Shown one piece after another: positions 13,332 through 26,132 of a stretch of DNA of 64,000 bases. A model generated the notes under the pieces. It was not told the DNA's origin. It worked only from the letters and a program-made list of their open reading frames with translations, and made no database searches. The position numbers and the translations under genes were made by a program. Position 1 is the stretch's first letter; every line of letters begins with the position of its first letter. The stretch is taken from contig NW_002476417.1 in the NCBI RefSeq assembly GCF_000189635.1, positions 124,001 through 188,000 on the forward strand, read 5' to 3'. Origin of the DNA: Tetrahymena thermophila SB210 (lineage: Eukaryota > Ciliophora > Oligohymenophorea > Hymenostomatida > Tetrahymenidae).

Positions 13332-13502
13332 ATCCTCAGTGCATCCATTCAAAATATATTATTGTTTATCAAAATTCTTTTATGGTTATTATATCCTCTC
13401 AACTAACTCACCATTATTTTTTTCTATAATGACAGAATACCACACAGTTTAATGGCTGCGTATTATTCTGCAAATCCTCAGTGCATCCATCCAAAATATA
13501 AT
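13219..13502. repeat. 142-bp direct tandem duplication inside unit 2
   Basis: Bases 13219-13360 and 13361-13502 are two near-identical copies, each beginning attgtttatcaaaattc and ending near gcatccat(t/c)caaaatat. The array covers the 5' end of the decayed two-span fragment. Unit 1 has only one copy, so the event followed or accompanied the larger duplication. Confidence 0.92.
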
Positions 13503-14029
13503 ATCAAATATTATATTTTAAAAAAATAAATTTTGAAAAATAGTTTGTTTTGTTAAATAAAAAAGTAAAACAATGATAAGGAAAGGTAAAAATATAGCAA
13601 TCTATAAATATAAATAAAATTAATATTAAATTTCATTCAAAGCTATTTTAAATAATTGATATTTTATAATTGCAACTAAATTATTAATTTATAAAATAAA
13701 TGTTAATTGCTATTCTTTTAATTAAAGTATATTTATATTCAAATTAGTAAATAATAATTATATGGTATTTTTAGAAAGCTTTAAAAAAATATTAAAAATT
13801 TATATCAGTAGAACTAATGTTTGATTCGAATAAGGTTGATAAAAATACGTACAAATAAAAACATATTAATACATAAGCACAAGAGTTTCCATTTTATAAA
13901 CTATCAATAACTGAAGCTACCTCTTTTGAATGTCAACAATATAACTTAAGCTTCCTTTTTTGAATACCAACAATCTAATGAAGCTTCTATTATTGAAAGT
14001 CAATCAATAATCATAATATTTTCATTGCT

Positions 14030-14681
14030 TCAAATCTATTCTTGATTCTATTGAGCTTCTGAATTGGAAAATACTGCTTAATTTTCAGAAAGGGGAGCAA
14101 CTTCGTTGTCCTAAACATTATTTGAAGCACCTTAAGATTGGTATTAGGAAATTAAAGCAAGCAGCTTTTTTATATCTTCATCTTTTTTAGCTAGATTGTG
14201 ATCTTTTTCAGCAAGCATCTGATTTTTTTCAGCAAGTATCTGAACTTTTTCAGCAACAGTCTGAGCAAGAGTTTTTTATAGAATGTCTTTTTCAGCTTAC
14301 AGTTTCTTTTTTAAAATATTTTTTTAATATATTTCAAATTCTTATTTACTTTGCATTTGGAAAAAAACAATGTTATTTTTTTAAAAAAAATCAATAATAT
14401 GTAAAGTTTTACGATTATATCTTTATCTGAAAATAATTTACTATAGGATTCCTTTTTAAATTATTAAAAAAGTTTATGAATGTTAATCTGATTATTAAAG
14501 TTACAAAATGGACTAAAATAGAACTTTATGGTTTATCCTTCTCATCATTTATATCATTAAATTCTTAAGGTAATTCTTAAGATTCTGTTTTTTCTAGATG
14601 TTCTAAAGAGATAGGTTGAGGTACTTATTTATTATGTTATCCTGAGGAAGACTTATCATTAGGTTAAATAAGATTGTTCAT
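14030..14681 (-). CDS. Small coiled-coil protein, copy 2
   Basis: There are two exons, 14681-14413 and 14348-14030, with a 64-nt intron in the same place as in copy 1; 588 nt give 195 residues. It starts MNNLIQPNDKSSSG and differs from copy 1 by a few substitutions (for example VPQPIS for VTSPIS). It also lacks one LLAEKDEDRKK unit, so the heptad block is 11 residues shorter. The reading frame is intact. Function is unknown. Confidence 0.68.
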
Positions 14682-15162
14682 TTTGCCTGATATTAGTTAA
14701 AATTTTCTGAGAAAAGTTAATAAAAATCAATATTTTTTTTTTGATAATTTGTATTTTTGATTATTAATAATTTATTATTTATTTTAGAAGGTGATTGATT
14801 AATTTTTAAAGCTAAATATTTGAAAAAATACTTTCAATAAATATTATTAATCAAAATTTAAAAGATACACTAAAAAATACTGTGATTATTCTTGTTTACC
14901 TTTTTTTAGCTAAGCTAAGTAGAAATAAGAAAATTCAAAAAAAAATTTTTTTGTTTTAAAGTTATGGCCTAATATTTAAAATTAAAAAAATAATTATTAC
15001 GTTAATAAATTAAATATATTTTAGTAGATTATAATATGAGTATAAATTAAATTTATGATATTTTAAAAGTATGCTATAATTAATTTCATATTTAAATATA
15101 TAATGCAAATATAATTATTCTGTTTTTTATTAAATATGAAATTAATAAAATTTGTAAATTAT

Positions 15163-17827
15163 TCAATTTGCTCTAGAATTGGTTTTATTATAATTTTTAT
15201 TTTCTTTATCTACTTGTTTCATATTTTAATTAACTCCAATCATACATCTGAAAATTCTTTCCTCAAAATCTGAATGCGAACCTTTATTACGTTTATCAAA
15301 AAATATTTACAAATACTGTTCAAAAATATTTGAATCTTTATCAATTTAATCAATAATATCTAAATGGTTAGTATTATCACATATGCTACTATGTAATAAA
15401 TTTGTAATTTGGAAGTTTTTATCTTTTTCTGATGTGAAATCTTTGAATTCGCATATTTAACTTTTATGATTATGAGAGCGCATTTAGCTTTTTTATGCTG
15501 AGAGCCCATTATTTATTATCCCTGATTAGCCTTTAAAAGTTTTATTTTCATCCAAATTGTTTAACACTTCTTTAGGAGATAGATCTATATCAAATCTTTA
15601 ACTGTTTTTATCTTAAGATTAATCTTTTTATTGGAGTTGTTTCACATCTTAGCATTCTTATATATTCATGTTATCATAATTTATGATACTTAAAATTTAT
15701 TCTTGCTATTCCTATTGTTTATCAAAATCCTTTTAGGGTTATTATATCTTCTCAATTTATTCATCACTATTTTTTTCTATAAAGACAGAATAACCGCACA
15801 GTTTAATGGCTGCATATTATTCTGCAGAAATTAGTAGTCTTAAAATAATTTTAATTTACATTAACTCCTTTTGTAGCTCTAATATACTCATCTACTTTTA
15901 GGTTTCTGAGTAAAGAGCCTTGAATATTTTAATTTCTTTATTATCTTGTTTTTTTATTTTTTGATTAAACCTACTAAATATCAACAATTTAACCCTAATA
16001 TTTATTTAAAATTTAAATTAAAATATATTATTATGTTATTTGAAAATTAAAATAATAAATTTTATTTTATATAATTTAATCATTAAAATAAATAATTTTT
16101 AAATAACTGCAAACTTACAAAAATTCATTAGCAATTTATCAAAATTAATTTTAATTACCCTAAAATGAAATAATTATTATCACTAACAAAGACAATTTTT
16201 TTAAAATAAAAATATTTTTGTATGACCCAATTCAGAGGGTAAAAATTTGGGAGGGGGGTTGGTGTTAATTAATGAGGATTGATAATATTATGAAAGAAGT
16301 TTAATATTTAATTCCATATTTAATACATAATCTTTAATTTAATAATGTTTAATTCTAAATAATTTTGTTGAGTGTTATTGATATATATATTAAACGAGCT
16401 ACATTTATTTTTTTTTTGTTTAAAATTAATATATGTTATACATTTATATTTCAAATTAATAATAACTTATTCTAATTGGATAAACCATTGTATTATTTTA
16501 TATATAATGAATTAAAATTAAATAAAATCTATTTCACTGCTTACTTGCTTTAAAGAAAAAAAAACAATTTAAAAAACTGTCATTGAATAAAATTAAATTA
16601 TTTTTACCTATTGAAAAAGCCTAACTTGGAATATTTATCAGCATACTGTTGATATTGTATACCTTATATCTAATTGTAGAGTTATGTTAGATGCTTCACA
16701 AAAGATGAATCTTTTATTCTAAACTTTTAAGTATTTTACGACTAAATAAAATGAAAAGCTGTATGTTTGAAGTAAGATTTAAGCTAGACCTCAACAAAAT
16801 CTTGCACTAACTCATTTTAAGCCCAAAATTAACAAATAATTCCTATAACAACTAAAACATTAAAGACACTAGAGAATTAAGCAAGCAGAGATGTGAATGG
16901 AGGGAATTAAACTTATTGACTCATTCCAACATCACTTAAAAATATCTATACAGATCCAATCAAATCTAGGTTTATCTCTTGCTAGACAAAGGTAGAAGGT
17001 ATATACTAAAGGAATATAGTGTAGTCTGATAAATACTCACTTCTGCTTTCATATTATAATACAAAACCTTGGTTAATAGTTGTGGAACCTTTCTACAACT
17101 TTACTTGAGTAAAAATACTATTTCCTTCTGAAAACCCAAATATTTCGCTCTTTTTATTTATTTCAAAACGCTTTTTGCTAGGGTCATACTTTTATGTCTG
17201 GATAATCATAATAGCTTATGTTTCTATCTTGATTACTTCTTATCTTATTTGTTAATAGGTAGCACATTTCTAAGTTGGCAGAAGAAATTGATTGTTACAT
17301 AATATGAATTAAAGCTCTATTTTATACTTAGCTTGTGTATCTTTGTCATAGTTAAAATCTAATATACTTTAAGAATTGCTAACAGACGAAAAGTCTAGAC
17401 ATAAAAAATTATTTATTGAGGAATCCTTACATTATATAAAGCTAAGTAGCTGTTTTTTTTAACCTTAAGCAACATAAAATGGAAGAACATTTAGGTATTA
17501 TAAACCTGTTTCTTATTCAAGTTACTGCAATGTTTTACCAGAAGGAAGTATAATTTGAAATGCAAGAATATTATTTTGCAATTAAATTGAATAGTTTTGA
17601 TCATAATACTAAGATATTTATGATATAGTAGGATTAATCTAATTTTAAAAATAGAGATAGCATAAGTAACTAAAGTAAATTATCGATATGCAGATAACGA
17701 TAAGAGATACTGCCCCTCCAAATATCGTTTTCCTTTTATTTTCATTGTTAAAAATATTGAAAAAAAAGGGGATAGAAAATAGATCCAGCTATTTGATACT
17801 TTATTATATATAGCTTACAGCCTTCAT
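15163..17827 (-). CDS. Two-span membrane protein, paralogue D
   Basis: There are two exons, 17827-16608 and 15970-15163, with a 637-nt intron; 2028 nt give 675 residues. It is the closest relative of paralogue A: same start block (MK.VS.IQQSIKQLDLF), same span 1 (TIFGGAVSLIVICISIIYF), same splice position and same tail (SAEQYAAIKLCGYSV, then FEERIFRCMIG) before a GCAAATTGA end. The intron is ~300 nt longer than in A because of an insertion that includes a G-rich tract. Exon bodies differ mainly by scattered substitutions, so the A/D duplication is recent compared with E and F. Function is unknown. Confidence 0.85.
16165..16465. other. Insertion within the intron of paralogue D
   Basis: The intron ends match paralogue A on both sides, but about 300 bp in the middle have no counterpart there. 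The extra DNA includes a G-run segment near 16240-16265 (gggaggggggttggtg), conspicuous in this A+T-rich window. No ORF or terminal inverted repeat is obvious, so its origin is open. Confidence 0.55.
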
Positions 17828-18472
17828 TATATTAATCAAATTTAACGTAATCTTTTTTTTTAATAATTTCTTTATTTTTAAAAAAATATTCAGCAACAAA
17901 AACTATAAATCAACTATTTATTAATAAATTATAACGAGTTTATAGATAAAATTTTTGTTTTTATTTAATATTTAAATATAGAAAAAGGAAAATTTCATTT
18001 TTATTACAAAATAATACCATAACTTCAACTTTTAATAGCTTGCCTTGTCGAATTGCATAATTTACCCTAAATTTTATTTTTTTAAAGAGAAATTAAAAAA
18101 ATTTTGCATTCATATTGTTTGGAAGGAATAAAGTAAATATGGTATATTTTTTGGACTCTATTTAATTAATAAAATGTATGACTTCAATTAAAAATTTATA
18201 ACTATAGTTGTTTTATTGTATAAGTTTATTTAATTAATTCGAGGACACAGAATCTTGGCAAATATCACTCTAATTTAACAAATATTTTTCATAGAAATAA
18301 TGAGTTGTATTAATAGGTAGCCCATTTTTATTAGATATTTATAAATTTTAGCTTTATTGTTTATTAATAAGTAAATATCTTAATATTCACCTCACATTTA
18401 TTACTAAAAAGATAAAAATAACAATAAAAAAAACAAAAAAGAAACAATTAATAAAATCAAATTAAAAAAGAA
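17828..18472. other. Intergenic spacer between paralogues D and E
   Basis: About 645 bp of A+T-rich DNA lie between two minus-strand paralogues. It should contain the promoter of D and the 3' end signals of E. I see no gene in it. Confidence 0.5.
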
Positions 18473-20559
18473 TCATTTTATTTCAATGTCTTCTTCTTTA
18501 TCTACATTAATCATACAATTTAAAATTCTGTAATCTAAATCGGATTTTATATAGTTTTTATCTAGGAATCTTTCCAAATAAATTTAAAAATATTCCATAT
18601 TGCTCTCAATTAGGTTAATTTTTTCTAAGTGATTTTAAGCGTTTTTCATGCTTTATTACATTTATTGTAAATAATTTTCTTCTCCTTCTTTTTCTTAATT
18701 TACATTATTTTATCTACTTTGATCTACTTAACAGATAGCTTGTAGTTCATACTCTTTTGCATTTTCTATTTTTTATGAATCTAAATTGTAGTTATTAACA
18801 TCAATAGTATTTCTGTTAGAAATAAAATTTTGGTTAGGTGAATATGTCTCTGGTATCTTAAGAATTGACTTTTTTCCTTTCTTATTCATTTCAGAATCTA
18901 ATTAGTATTTTTCTTACTTTTTTTTAATATTCTTTTCTTGCTCTTTCTAGTCAAAATCTTATTTATCACTTTATGTTATGAAATTTAATTTTTCATTCTA
19001 ATCTGATTTTTCAATTTCATTTCCACAAAGTTAAATAGCAGCAAATTATTCTGCTGTGAATAAAATTCTTAGCATCATTTTTACTTGCAAAAGCTACTTT
19101 TGTATCTCAAAAATACTCATTTACTATATTGCCTCTTTATACATCTATTTGTATTTGATTAGTTAATCTGAATCATCTTTTTTTACTTCATGGTCTACAA
19201 AAAATACCTTAAATCTTAATAATTTAAAAATGAAAAATTTAAATAGAGGTATTGCTTTTTTTAAATTTAAAAAACACGTAATTAATTAAATGATTGATTG
19301 ATTGATTACCTTTAGAAAAAACTAATCTAAAAATACTTTTGTATGTTTTTTCCTATTTATACTTTCTGAAGAGATTTGTAAGCATTAACTAAGCGCTATG
19401 AAAGAGACTACTAATCTTATTATTATTATAGCTATTATTATTTTTGTTTTTATTTTTATTATTGTTTTTTTTAAATTAAATTATTTGCAGTTTTTTTAAA
19501 ATAGGTTTTAAGTTCAATATCCATTAAGTCCTCAACTATTTCTTTTTATGTATAGGTGCTAATAATGATTCCAGATATTAATGCTATATTCATCACACTA
19601 GAAAACTATGCTAATATTGAAGTAAATGGAGGAAATTATATTTATTAATTAATTCCGTTTTACCCAATATAAATTTATATTTGTGCTATTACTTTGATTT
19701 ATAGCTCTTGTTCAACAAACTAGTTTGTTAAAAATTAATCCTACCTTTAGTAACCAGACAAGTGATTGGCTTGAGATTCGTTTTATATAAGATATCCCTA
19801 AGTTACTTTAGTATTACTTTATTCAAGGATTATTTAGCTACTATATGTCAGACCATCCGAAAACCCAAATATTTCTTGTTTCATACTTGTTTCATATTAC
19901 TTAGTTTTAGAGTTATACTAAGAAGTCGTCATTCTCATAACGCCTTAAGTTTGTAGCCTTAAGACTTATTACCTAATTTACTAAAAAGTTGCACATTTCT
20001 CATTTGGTTAAAGAAACTATGGATCACATATAACAAAAAGTAAACTTATTGAATAGCTACCAATATTATTTGGATCAAAAGGCATGATTATAGCAGTTTA
20101 AGATATCCCTGCAGCACTGAAATCTAAGCAATAAAATTTTGATAAAGCTGGGTCACTGCATTATACAAAATTTAAGATTATCTATTGTGAGTTACCATTT
20201 TCATCAATATAATTGTAACTAGGTATCACGTTTAAATAAACTAGGCCAGTTGATTATTCAAGCTCTTATATACTTTATCCGTTTGGTAAGTTAAGTTAAA
20301 AAGCAAATATATTATTTGTTAAATTTAGAGTAAAATTTTAGTCGTACAGTTAGGTGGTTTAAGAGATTGAAGGATTAATCTATGAAGAAAAGTAGAGGTA
20401 GCATAAGTAGGTAAAATATCCTATCAAAAAAATGTATACTAAACAAGAAAATATACCACCAGCTTTAGTTTTCTTTTTTTTTTCATTGTCGGGGAATGAA
20501 AACGTGAAAGGCTATGCAAAGATATCCACTTGTTTTAGATGTTCGCTTATTAACTTCAT
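18473..20559 (-). CDS. Two-span membrane protein, paralogue E
   Basis: There are two exons, 20559-19310 and 19214-18473, with a 95-nt intron that includes a short GATT microsatellite; 1992 nt give 663 residues. The start is MKLISEHLKQVDIF. Span 1 is at ~38-60 (GGIFSCLVYIFLIGYFTYLC). The exoplasmic domain keeps the family cysteines (KFYCLDFS; NEKCATFQQIRQ). Span 2 is near residue 320 (SVMNIALISGIIISTY), followed by a Gln-rich run and the tail motif TAEQFAAIQLCGNE. Splice position and phase are the same as in A, D and F. It is more diverged than A is from D. Function is unknown. Confidence 0.83.
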
Positions 20560-22811
20560 ATTTGTTTGTTTTATTCTTTGTGAAAATATTGTTGAACTTG
20601 TAAATAAATTTCTTTCAATTTTGTTATCACTATTTATTTAAATATTATTAAAGTTATTTTTATGTATTTAAATTATTTAAAACAAATTACATTTCTAACT
20701 ATTTTTTATAAAATCAAGTTTATATTTTTCTTTCTTTCTTTCTATTGAATGTTGGGTAAAGAATTCGTTTTAAAACAAGAAGAAGAATCCAGCTTTTATC
20801 ATCTAATTTTTAAATTAAAAAGAATAATAAATAAATCAATTATTGTTGATTTTTAATAATTTTAAATTCCACTTACTATTAATCTATCTATCTTACTCAC
20901 TACCTCAATAAATAGCTTTATATTTTTCTAGAATATAGTATGTAATTTGAGAATAAAAAAAAATGTTTTTAGTACAAAGCACTAATTAGAAATGATAAAG
21001 CTTTTAAACACTTTTTAGATGAATTATTATTGTTTTACTCTATTTATTTTAATCATTTAAAACCATTTTTAAATTAGGTAATATTTGAACTATTGATAAC
21101 TTTACAAAATATTAAATGATTTATTATTAAATTAAAATTACTAATTTAGCAATTTATATTTTTTTTAAATAAAATTTTTTTCTGAAAAAAATTTTAAAAT
21201 ATTTCAATAGCCTATTTGTAAAGTGTTAATCTTCAATAAAAAAATAAAATTTTAATTAATAATTTACAAAGTTTAAGTCAAATTTAAATCAATCAAACCT
21301 TAAATAAATTAGACAGAAAATAAAGAATCATTAAATATGAGGATATTTAGACATTTAACAAAATTGTTTAGTTTATTTATTTTAAAAATATTCTTTCTTA
21401 CATTAATATATCTAATTTTTCAAAAGCTGGAAATTTTCTATATTTAGTTATTTTAATATAAATTTCATTCAATAAATTTTTTAAATAAAAACTATATATA
21501 TTATTAATCTATTTAATATCACCAAAAATAGTAAATAATAGTATTGCTATAAATCTAATTTATAGTTTTAAATTCTATAATCTAAAACTTGTTACCAATG
21601 AATATTTATTTATATTATCTCACTCTCTGTAAATAGATTGAGAAAAATTTGCAGTAAATAAATTTAGGTTATAAATTCAAAAATTATTGAAATTTAATTT
21701 ATTAAAATCATATTTAATTTAAAGCATAATAACTAAGAGTAATTAGTTACTTTTTATTAAATGAATTGCAAGCAAATAGAAAAATATTACATATAATATT
21801 AAATAAATAGTTTTAATTTATTTCTTGAAAATTAAACCTTTTTTAATTACTGTTTTCAATGTGTAATGTAGTTACTTAGCAAAAATACATATGCATTATA
21901 ATATATCTATTATTTTTATTTGGTTAAATTAAAAAAACTACAACTTATGATTATATTTTAATGCCTCTATTATTAAAAGAATTTATAAATATCCTCACAA
22001 AACTCTGTCAAGTTTTATCAATTGTTAATTAAACTGTATCAATCAATATACTTAGTATATAAATATTTATTTAAATTTTACATCCACCTTTTATATATGA
22101 ATCATATTTAAAATTGGTTATATATTATTTTAGTTAATTTGCTGTTTTTTGATAAATTAGATTGGTTCAAATTTTAACTTTAGTAATCTAATATGATGAG
22201 TAGATGATTTCAAATTATTCTGTTTTAAAAGTTCTTAATTTTTACAGTTAGCTGGGTATTTATAGTATTAAAAAAATATTATATTCTTAGAATTTTTTAA
22301 AAAATTCTCATTTAAAAATGTAGTGAGAGAAGGAGGGTGCAAACATAACTCCTATAAATAAGAAATAGTTATAAAAATGTATAATTTTATACATGAAATA
22401 TGTTTAATAAAATCAACTTTAATGTTTAAATAATTATTAAATTAAAAATAAGAAAATTTAATAAAGTTATTTCTTTTATTTAATATTTTATGTAAATTAT
22501 ATAGTAAACTTAGCAACAAAAAAAAAAGGTTAAATATTTTTAAAAATCTTCATACTTCATCAAAAATTAATAAATTTAAAACCTAATATCTTAGATGGTA
22601 AATTTTAGATTATAAAAATAAAAATGAAACATTTCTTATATATTCATTAGCATTAGAAAGAAAAAAATTATATTAAATCAAAAATTTCCCTAATTTTTCT
22701 CATATGAATTATTTGAAAAATATATTATTAAAAAAAGATTTAAAATAAATTCATATCCAAATTAGAAATAGTTAACTAAATAAAAAATAAATAAACTTAT
22801 TAATTTTTAAT
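20560..22811. other. Long intergenic region without a detectable gene
   Basis: About 2.25 kb of very A+T-rich DNA lie between paralogues E and F. It has a short TTTC run near 20730 and a G-rich patch near 22320 (agagaaggagggtgc). No ORF with coding-like composition or family similarity was found on either strand under the ciliate code. Confidence 0.5.
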
Positions 22812-24919
22812 TCAGGATTTAGGAGTATTTTCGAATATTTCCTAATCATATCCTATCATACAACCAAGAATTCTTCTGTCTAAATCAGATTTATGGTGAT
22901 ACTTTTTAAAAAAATTCTCAAGGCATTTTTCGAAATAATTTTAATCACTATCTACTAAATCAATTTTTTCTAAGTGGTCTTTTATAATATTATTTTACAA
23001 AAGACTTTGTTAAGCTTGAGGCGACTATTAAATATCCAGCAAGTTTATCTTAAGCAGATCGACATTCTCACTGTCTATTTCTTAAGTTGGTTACTTTTTA
23101 ATATTTGTTAATTAAATTTGCTAATCTTGAGCTATATATTTTTCCTACAAGTTTTTTCGATGATTTTGCTTATTTAAATCTCTCTCGATTGTATCTTTTT
23201 CTTTTTATTCATTATTTTAATTATCTTTTAAAGGTATATTGCTTTGAGTCTTTTCAATTAAACCATTAATTTGTTCAGTTTATTTCCACTCAGAATTAGC
23301 ATTCTAACTTTATTATTAATTTTATATGGAGACACTTGAATATCCTTTTAAACTTTTCTTGTCATTCTGGTCTTTTTAAGATTTGTTAACTTTCAAATCT
23401 TCATCTAAAGCTTTATTTTCTTTTAAGACAGAATATCCGCATAACTAGATGGCTGCATATTACTCAACAGATAAAAGTAATCTTAAAATAATTTTAATAC
23501 TCATTATCTCTTTTTATAGCTCTGTTATATTCAGCTGTTTTTGAGTTTGTTTTAATAATTCCTTGTAAATCTTAATTTCCTTTTTATCTTTTTCTTATTG
23601 CTCTGGATTATTACTGCCAATAAGTTATAGTTTTAACCTTTTTTAAATATTAATTAGATTTATATAAAAATATTTATTATTTAAGATTTTTAATTTTACT
23701 TCTCAAAAAAGCTCAATTATAGAAACTTGCCCATTTATTATTTAAAATTCATATTCTATATCTAAAAATGAATCTGAGAAAAATACTAAAAGGGAGTGCT
23801 ACTTTTAGAGCAAACTTGATTTTTATTTTAGCATTTTAATAAGGTCCAAGCTGTTTTTTTGTAATGGGTTTTAATCTAAATATCAACAAAATCCTGTAAT
23901 ATCTAATTCTAAGAAAAGAATTTGCATATGATACCAATAATAAGTAGAGTATTAAGTACACTTGCAAATTAAGCCAGCAAAGATGTAAACTAAGGATATG
24001 AAACTACTTGAGTCATACCAGTATTTCCTATGTATATATAAATATAATTGGCTAAGTTATAACCTTCTTCCTCATTCATAAATTAAATTGTATTAGTAGT
24101 ATGCGTTCTTTAAAAATCAAAAAAGTAGGAATTTAGCTTTTGATTTTGTATTATAAATCCTGAGCTTATAGTGGTATTTGCTGAAAAAAGTGCTATTGAA
24201 GATATATTACAAAGAAAATCATTGAAAGAAAATAGTTCATGCCTTACTTTATCAATATATTTTTACGAATTAGGATCAAACTGCTAAGTTTTTATTCTCA
24301 ATACCCCTTGAGTTCCTAAAGTGAGAACTTCTTATCTGATCTATTATGGAGTAGCACATTTTTAAGATGGTAATAACAATTTTTAATCACATATTATAAA
24401 TTTAACAGCTATACTGTATTTGCCAAGAAACTTGTTATCAAAGTCAAAAGGCATCTCTAGCTTGTTTTTACTAACAGGTGAAAAATCTAAACAACTGTAG
24501 TCACTTAGTAAAGGATCTTCGCATTTGACAAAATTCAAATTTGTGATATTTGATTTTTAGTTAGGAATTGAGCTTTTTTCAACATACTCAGCAATTAAAT
24601 TTAAATACACTAAACCTGTTTCTTCTTACCTTTAAACTAGAGTTTCTCCAGATTTTAAAATGATTTTAAATGCTAAAATGTCATTTGTCACATTCATCTA
24701 GAAGCTATAATTGATCTATTATTCAAATTAGGTGAAGCTTGGGTTTATTTGGTTTCCAAAGTAGAGATATAGAAGGTAAATGAAATAAGCTAATGCAGTA
24801 AGAATAATCATTATAGAAACTAAACCTCCAAATTTAGTTTTTCTAGTTTTCTCATTGCCATGTAGGTTGAAAAGGAAAGGCAGTGAAAAAAGATCAAATT
24901 ATTATAAACTAGTTGACAT
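22812..24919 (-). CDS. Two-span membrane protein, paralogue F
   Basis: There are two exons, 24919-23700 and 23637-22812, with a 62-nt intron; 2046 nt give 681 residues. It starts MSTSLQQFDLFSLPFLF. Span 1 is at ~32-55 (FGGLVSIMIILTALAYFIYL). The exoplasmic domain keeps the CLDFS and QKCATPQQIRQE cysteines. Span 2 is near residue 316 (SVLNTLLIIGIICKFF). The tail carries SVEQYAAIQLCGYSV and ends LDRRILGCMIGYDQE..PKS. The four paralogues together show that the conserved parts are the two spans, the cysteine-bearing domain and the AAI.LCG tail motif. Function is unknown. Confidence 0.84.
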
Positions 24920-26132
24920 TTTTTTGTTTCTTATATTTTTTTTAATATTAATTAGTTTAATATTTACTTCCAAAAATCAAGTCTAAACAAAGTTAATTAG
25001 TTTATTTATTTATTTACTTATTCGTAATTCGTTTTTAAAAAAAGCAAATTTTATATTACAAAAATGAGGAAAATATCTTTAAAAATATACGAAAACTTTA
25101 TTAGTTTTTCTTGAAAAAAAATAAAAAAACTTAATTTATATTTCTCTTCAAAAAATACACATTTTTAATGGTCATTTTATTTTCTGTTTTATGAATATAC
25201 TTCTTAACTTTTTTAAAATTTTATATTAACTAAGTATTTGGTTTCTTTATCAAGTTACAAACATATTTTTTTAAATTGAAATTTGTTAATTTAGAAATTT
25301 AAAAATAATATTTATTATATATATAGCAAGATGCCATTTAAAAATTCCATCGTTTGGATGTCACTTTTTATGAAATAGATTTTTTAGTTAAAAATTAAAA
25401 ATATGTTTTTTTCAATTACGAAATTATTTACTAAAATAAGAGTTTTTGTATAATTGTTTTTAAAAAATATAATTTAATTAAATCTTATTTGTAGCATTTC
25501 TGACATTGAAATAAATTATTTTTTTTTTAATTAATGGTTTTATTTCTTTATTTATAAATGTTTGCCCTTTAGAGACACTTTGTAGAATAGTATTGAAAGC
25601 ATATAAATTTTGAATAATTAATAGCTAAAATAAAGATTTATAGATAATATTATTAATTTATATTAATTAACTTACAAATTTTAGATTGAAAACCAATCGT
25701 TATAATATAAATAAATCAATTTACTTTTTTATTTTTGACAATTAATTTTAATAAATTTAGTTAATTTATTTTTTAATTTAATAATAAAATCTATTTTAAC
25801 TTAAATTATTACTGTAAATATTTAATTTTTTTGTTTTTGTTTTTTAAATATTTTAATGAAAATATAAATTTCGATGCGATCAGTAAATTTGTTTAATAAA
25901 TTTTACATGCTCAATTTCAAGTTGTAATGGAAACACTAATCTCTAATTGAGTTTTATTATTAATATTAAATTAGATTCAATACCTCATATATTTGAAATA
26001 ATAAATAACATAATTATAAACAAATAGTATATAACAGGAATCAACTTAAATTAAATAGTATACATATATTTATTTTTGAAGTAGATAATACTCATTTTAA
26101 TCCGATCAGATTTTTTATTGCAAAGTAAATAA
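24920..26132. promoter_or_regulatory. Divergent intergenic region between paralogue F and the TPR gene
   Basis: About 1.2 kb of A+T-rich DNA lie between genes transcribed in opposite directions, so promoters for both must lie here. No ORF or ncRNA is recognised. Confidence 0.5.

Larger units (their letters stand above)
12432..14845. repeat. Segmental duplication, unit 2 (~2.4 kb)
   Basis: This is the direct tandem copy of 10121-12415, offset about 2311 bp and near identical. It carries a second decayed two-span fragment (12654-13331), an extra 142-bp internal duplication (13219-13502), a spacer without a gene (13503-14029) and the second coiled-coil gene (14030-14681). Downstream, bases from about 14950 again resemble the left edge of the unit, where paralogue D's 3' flank begins. 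Confidence 0.9.
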
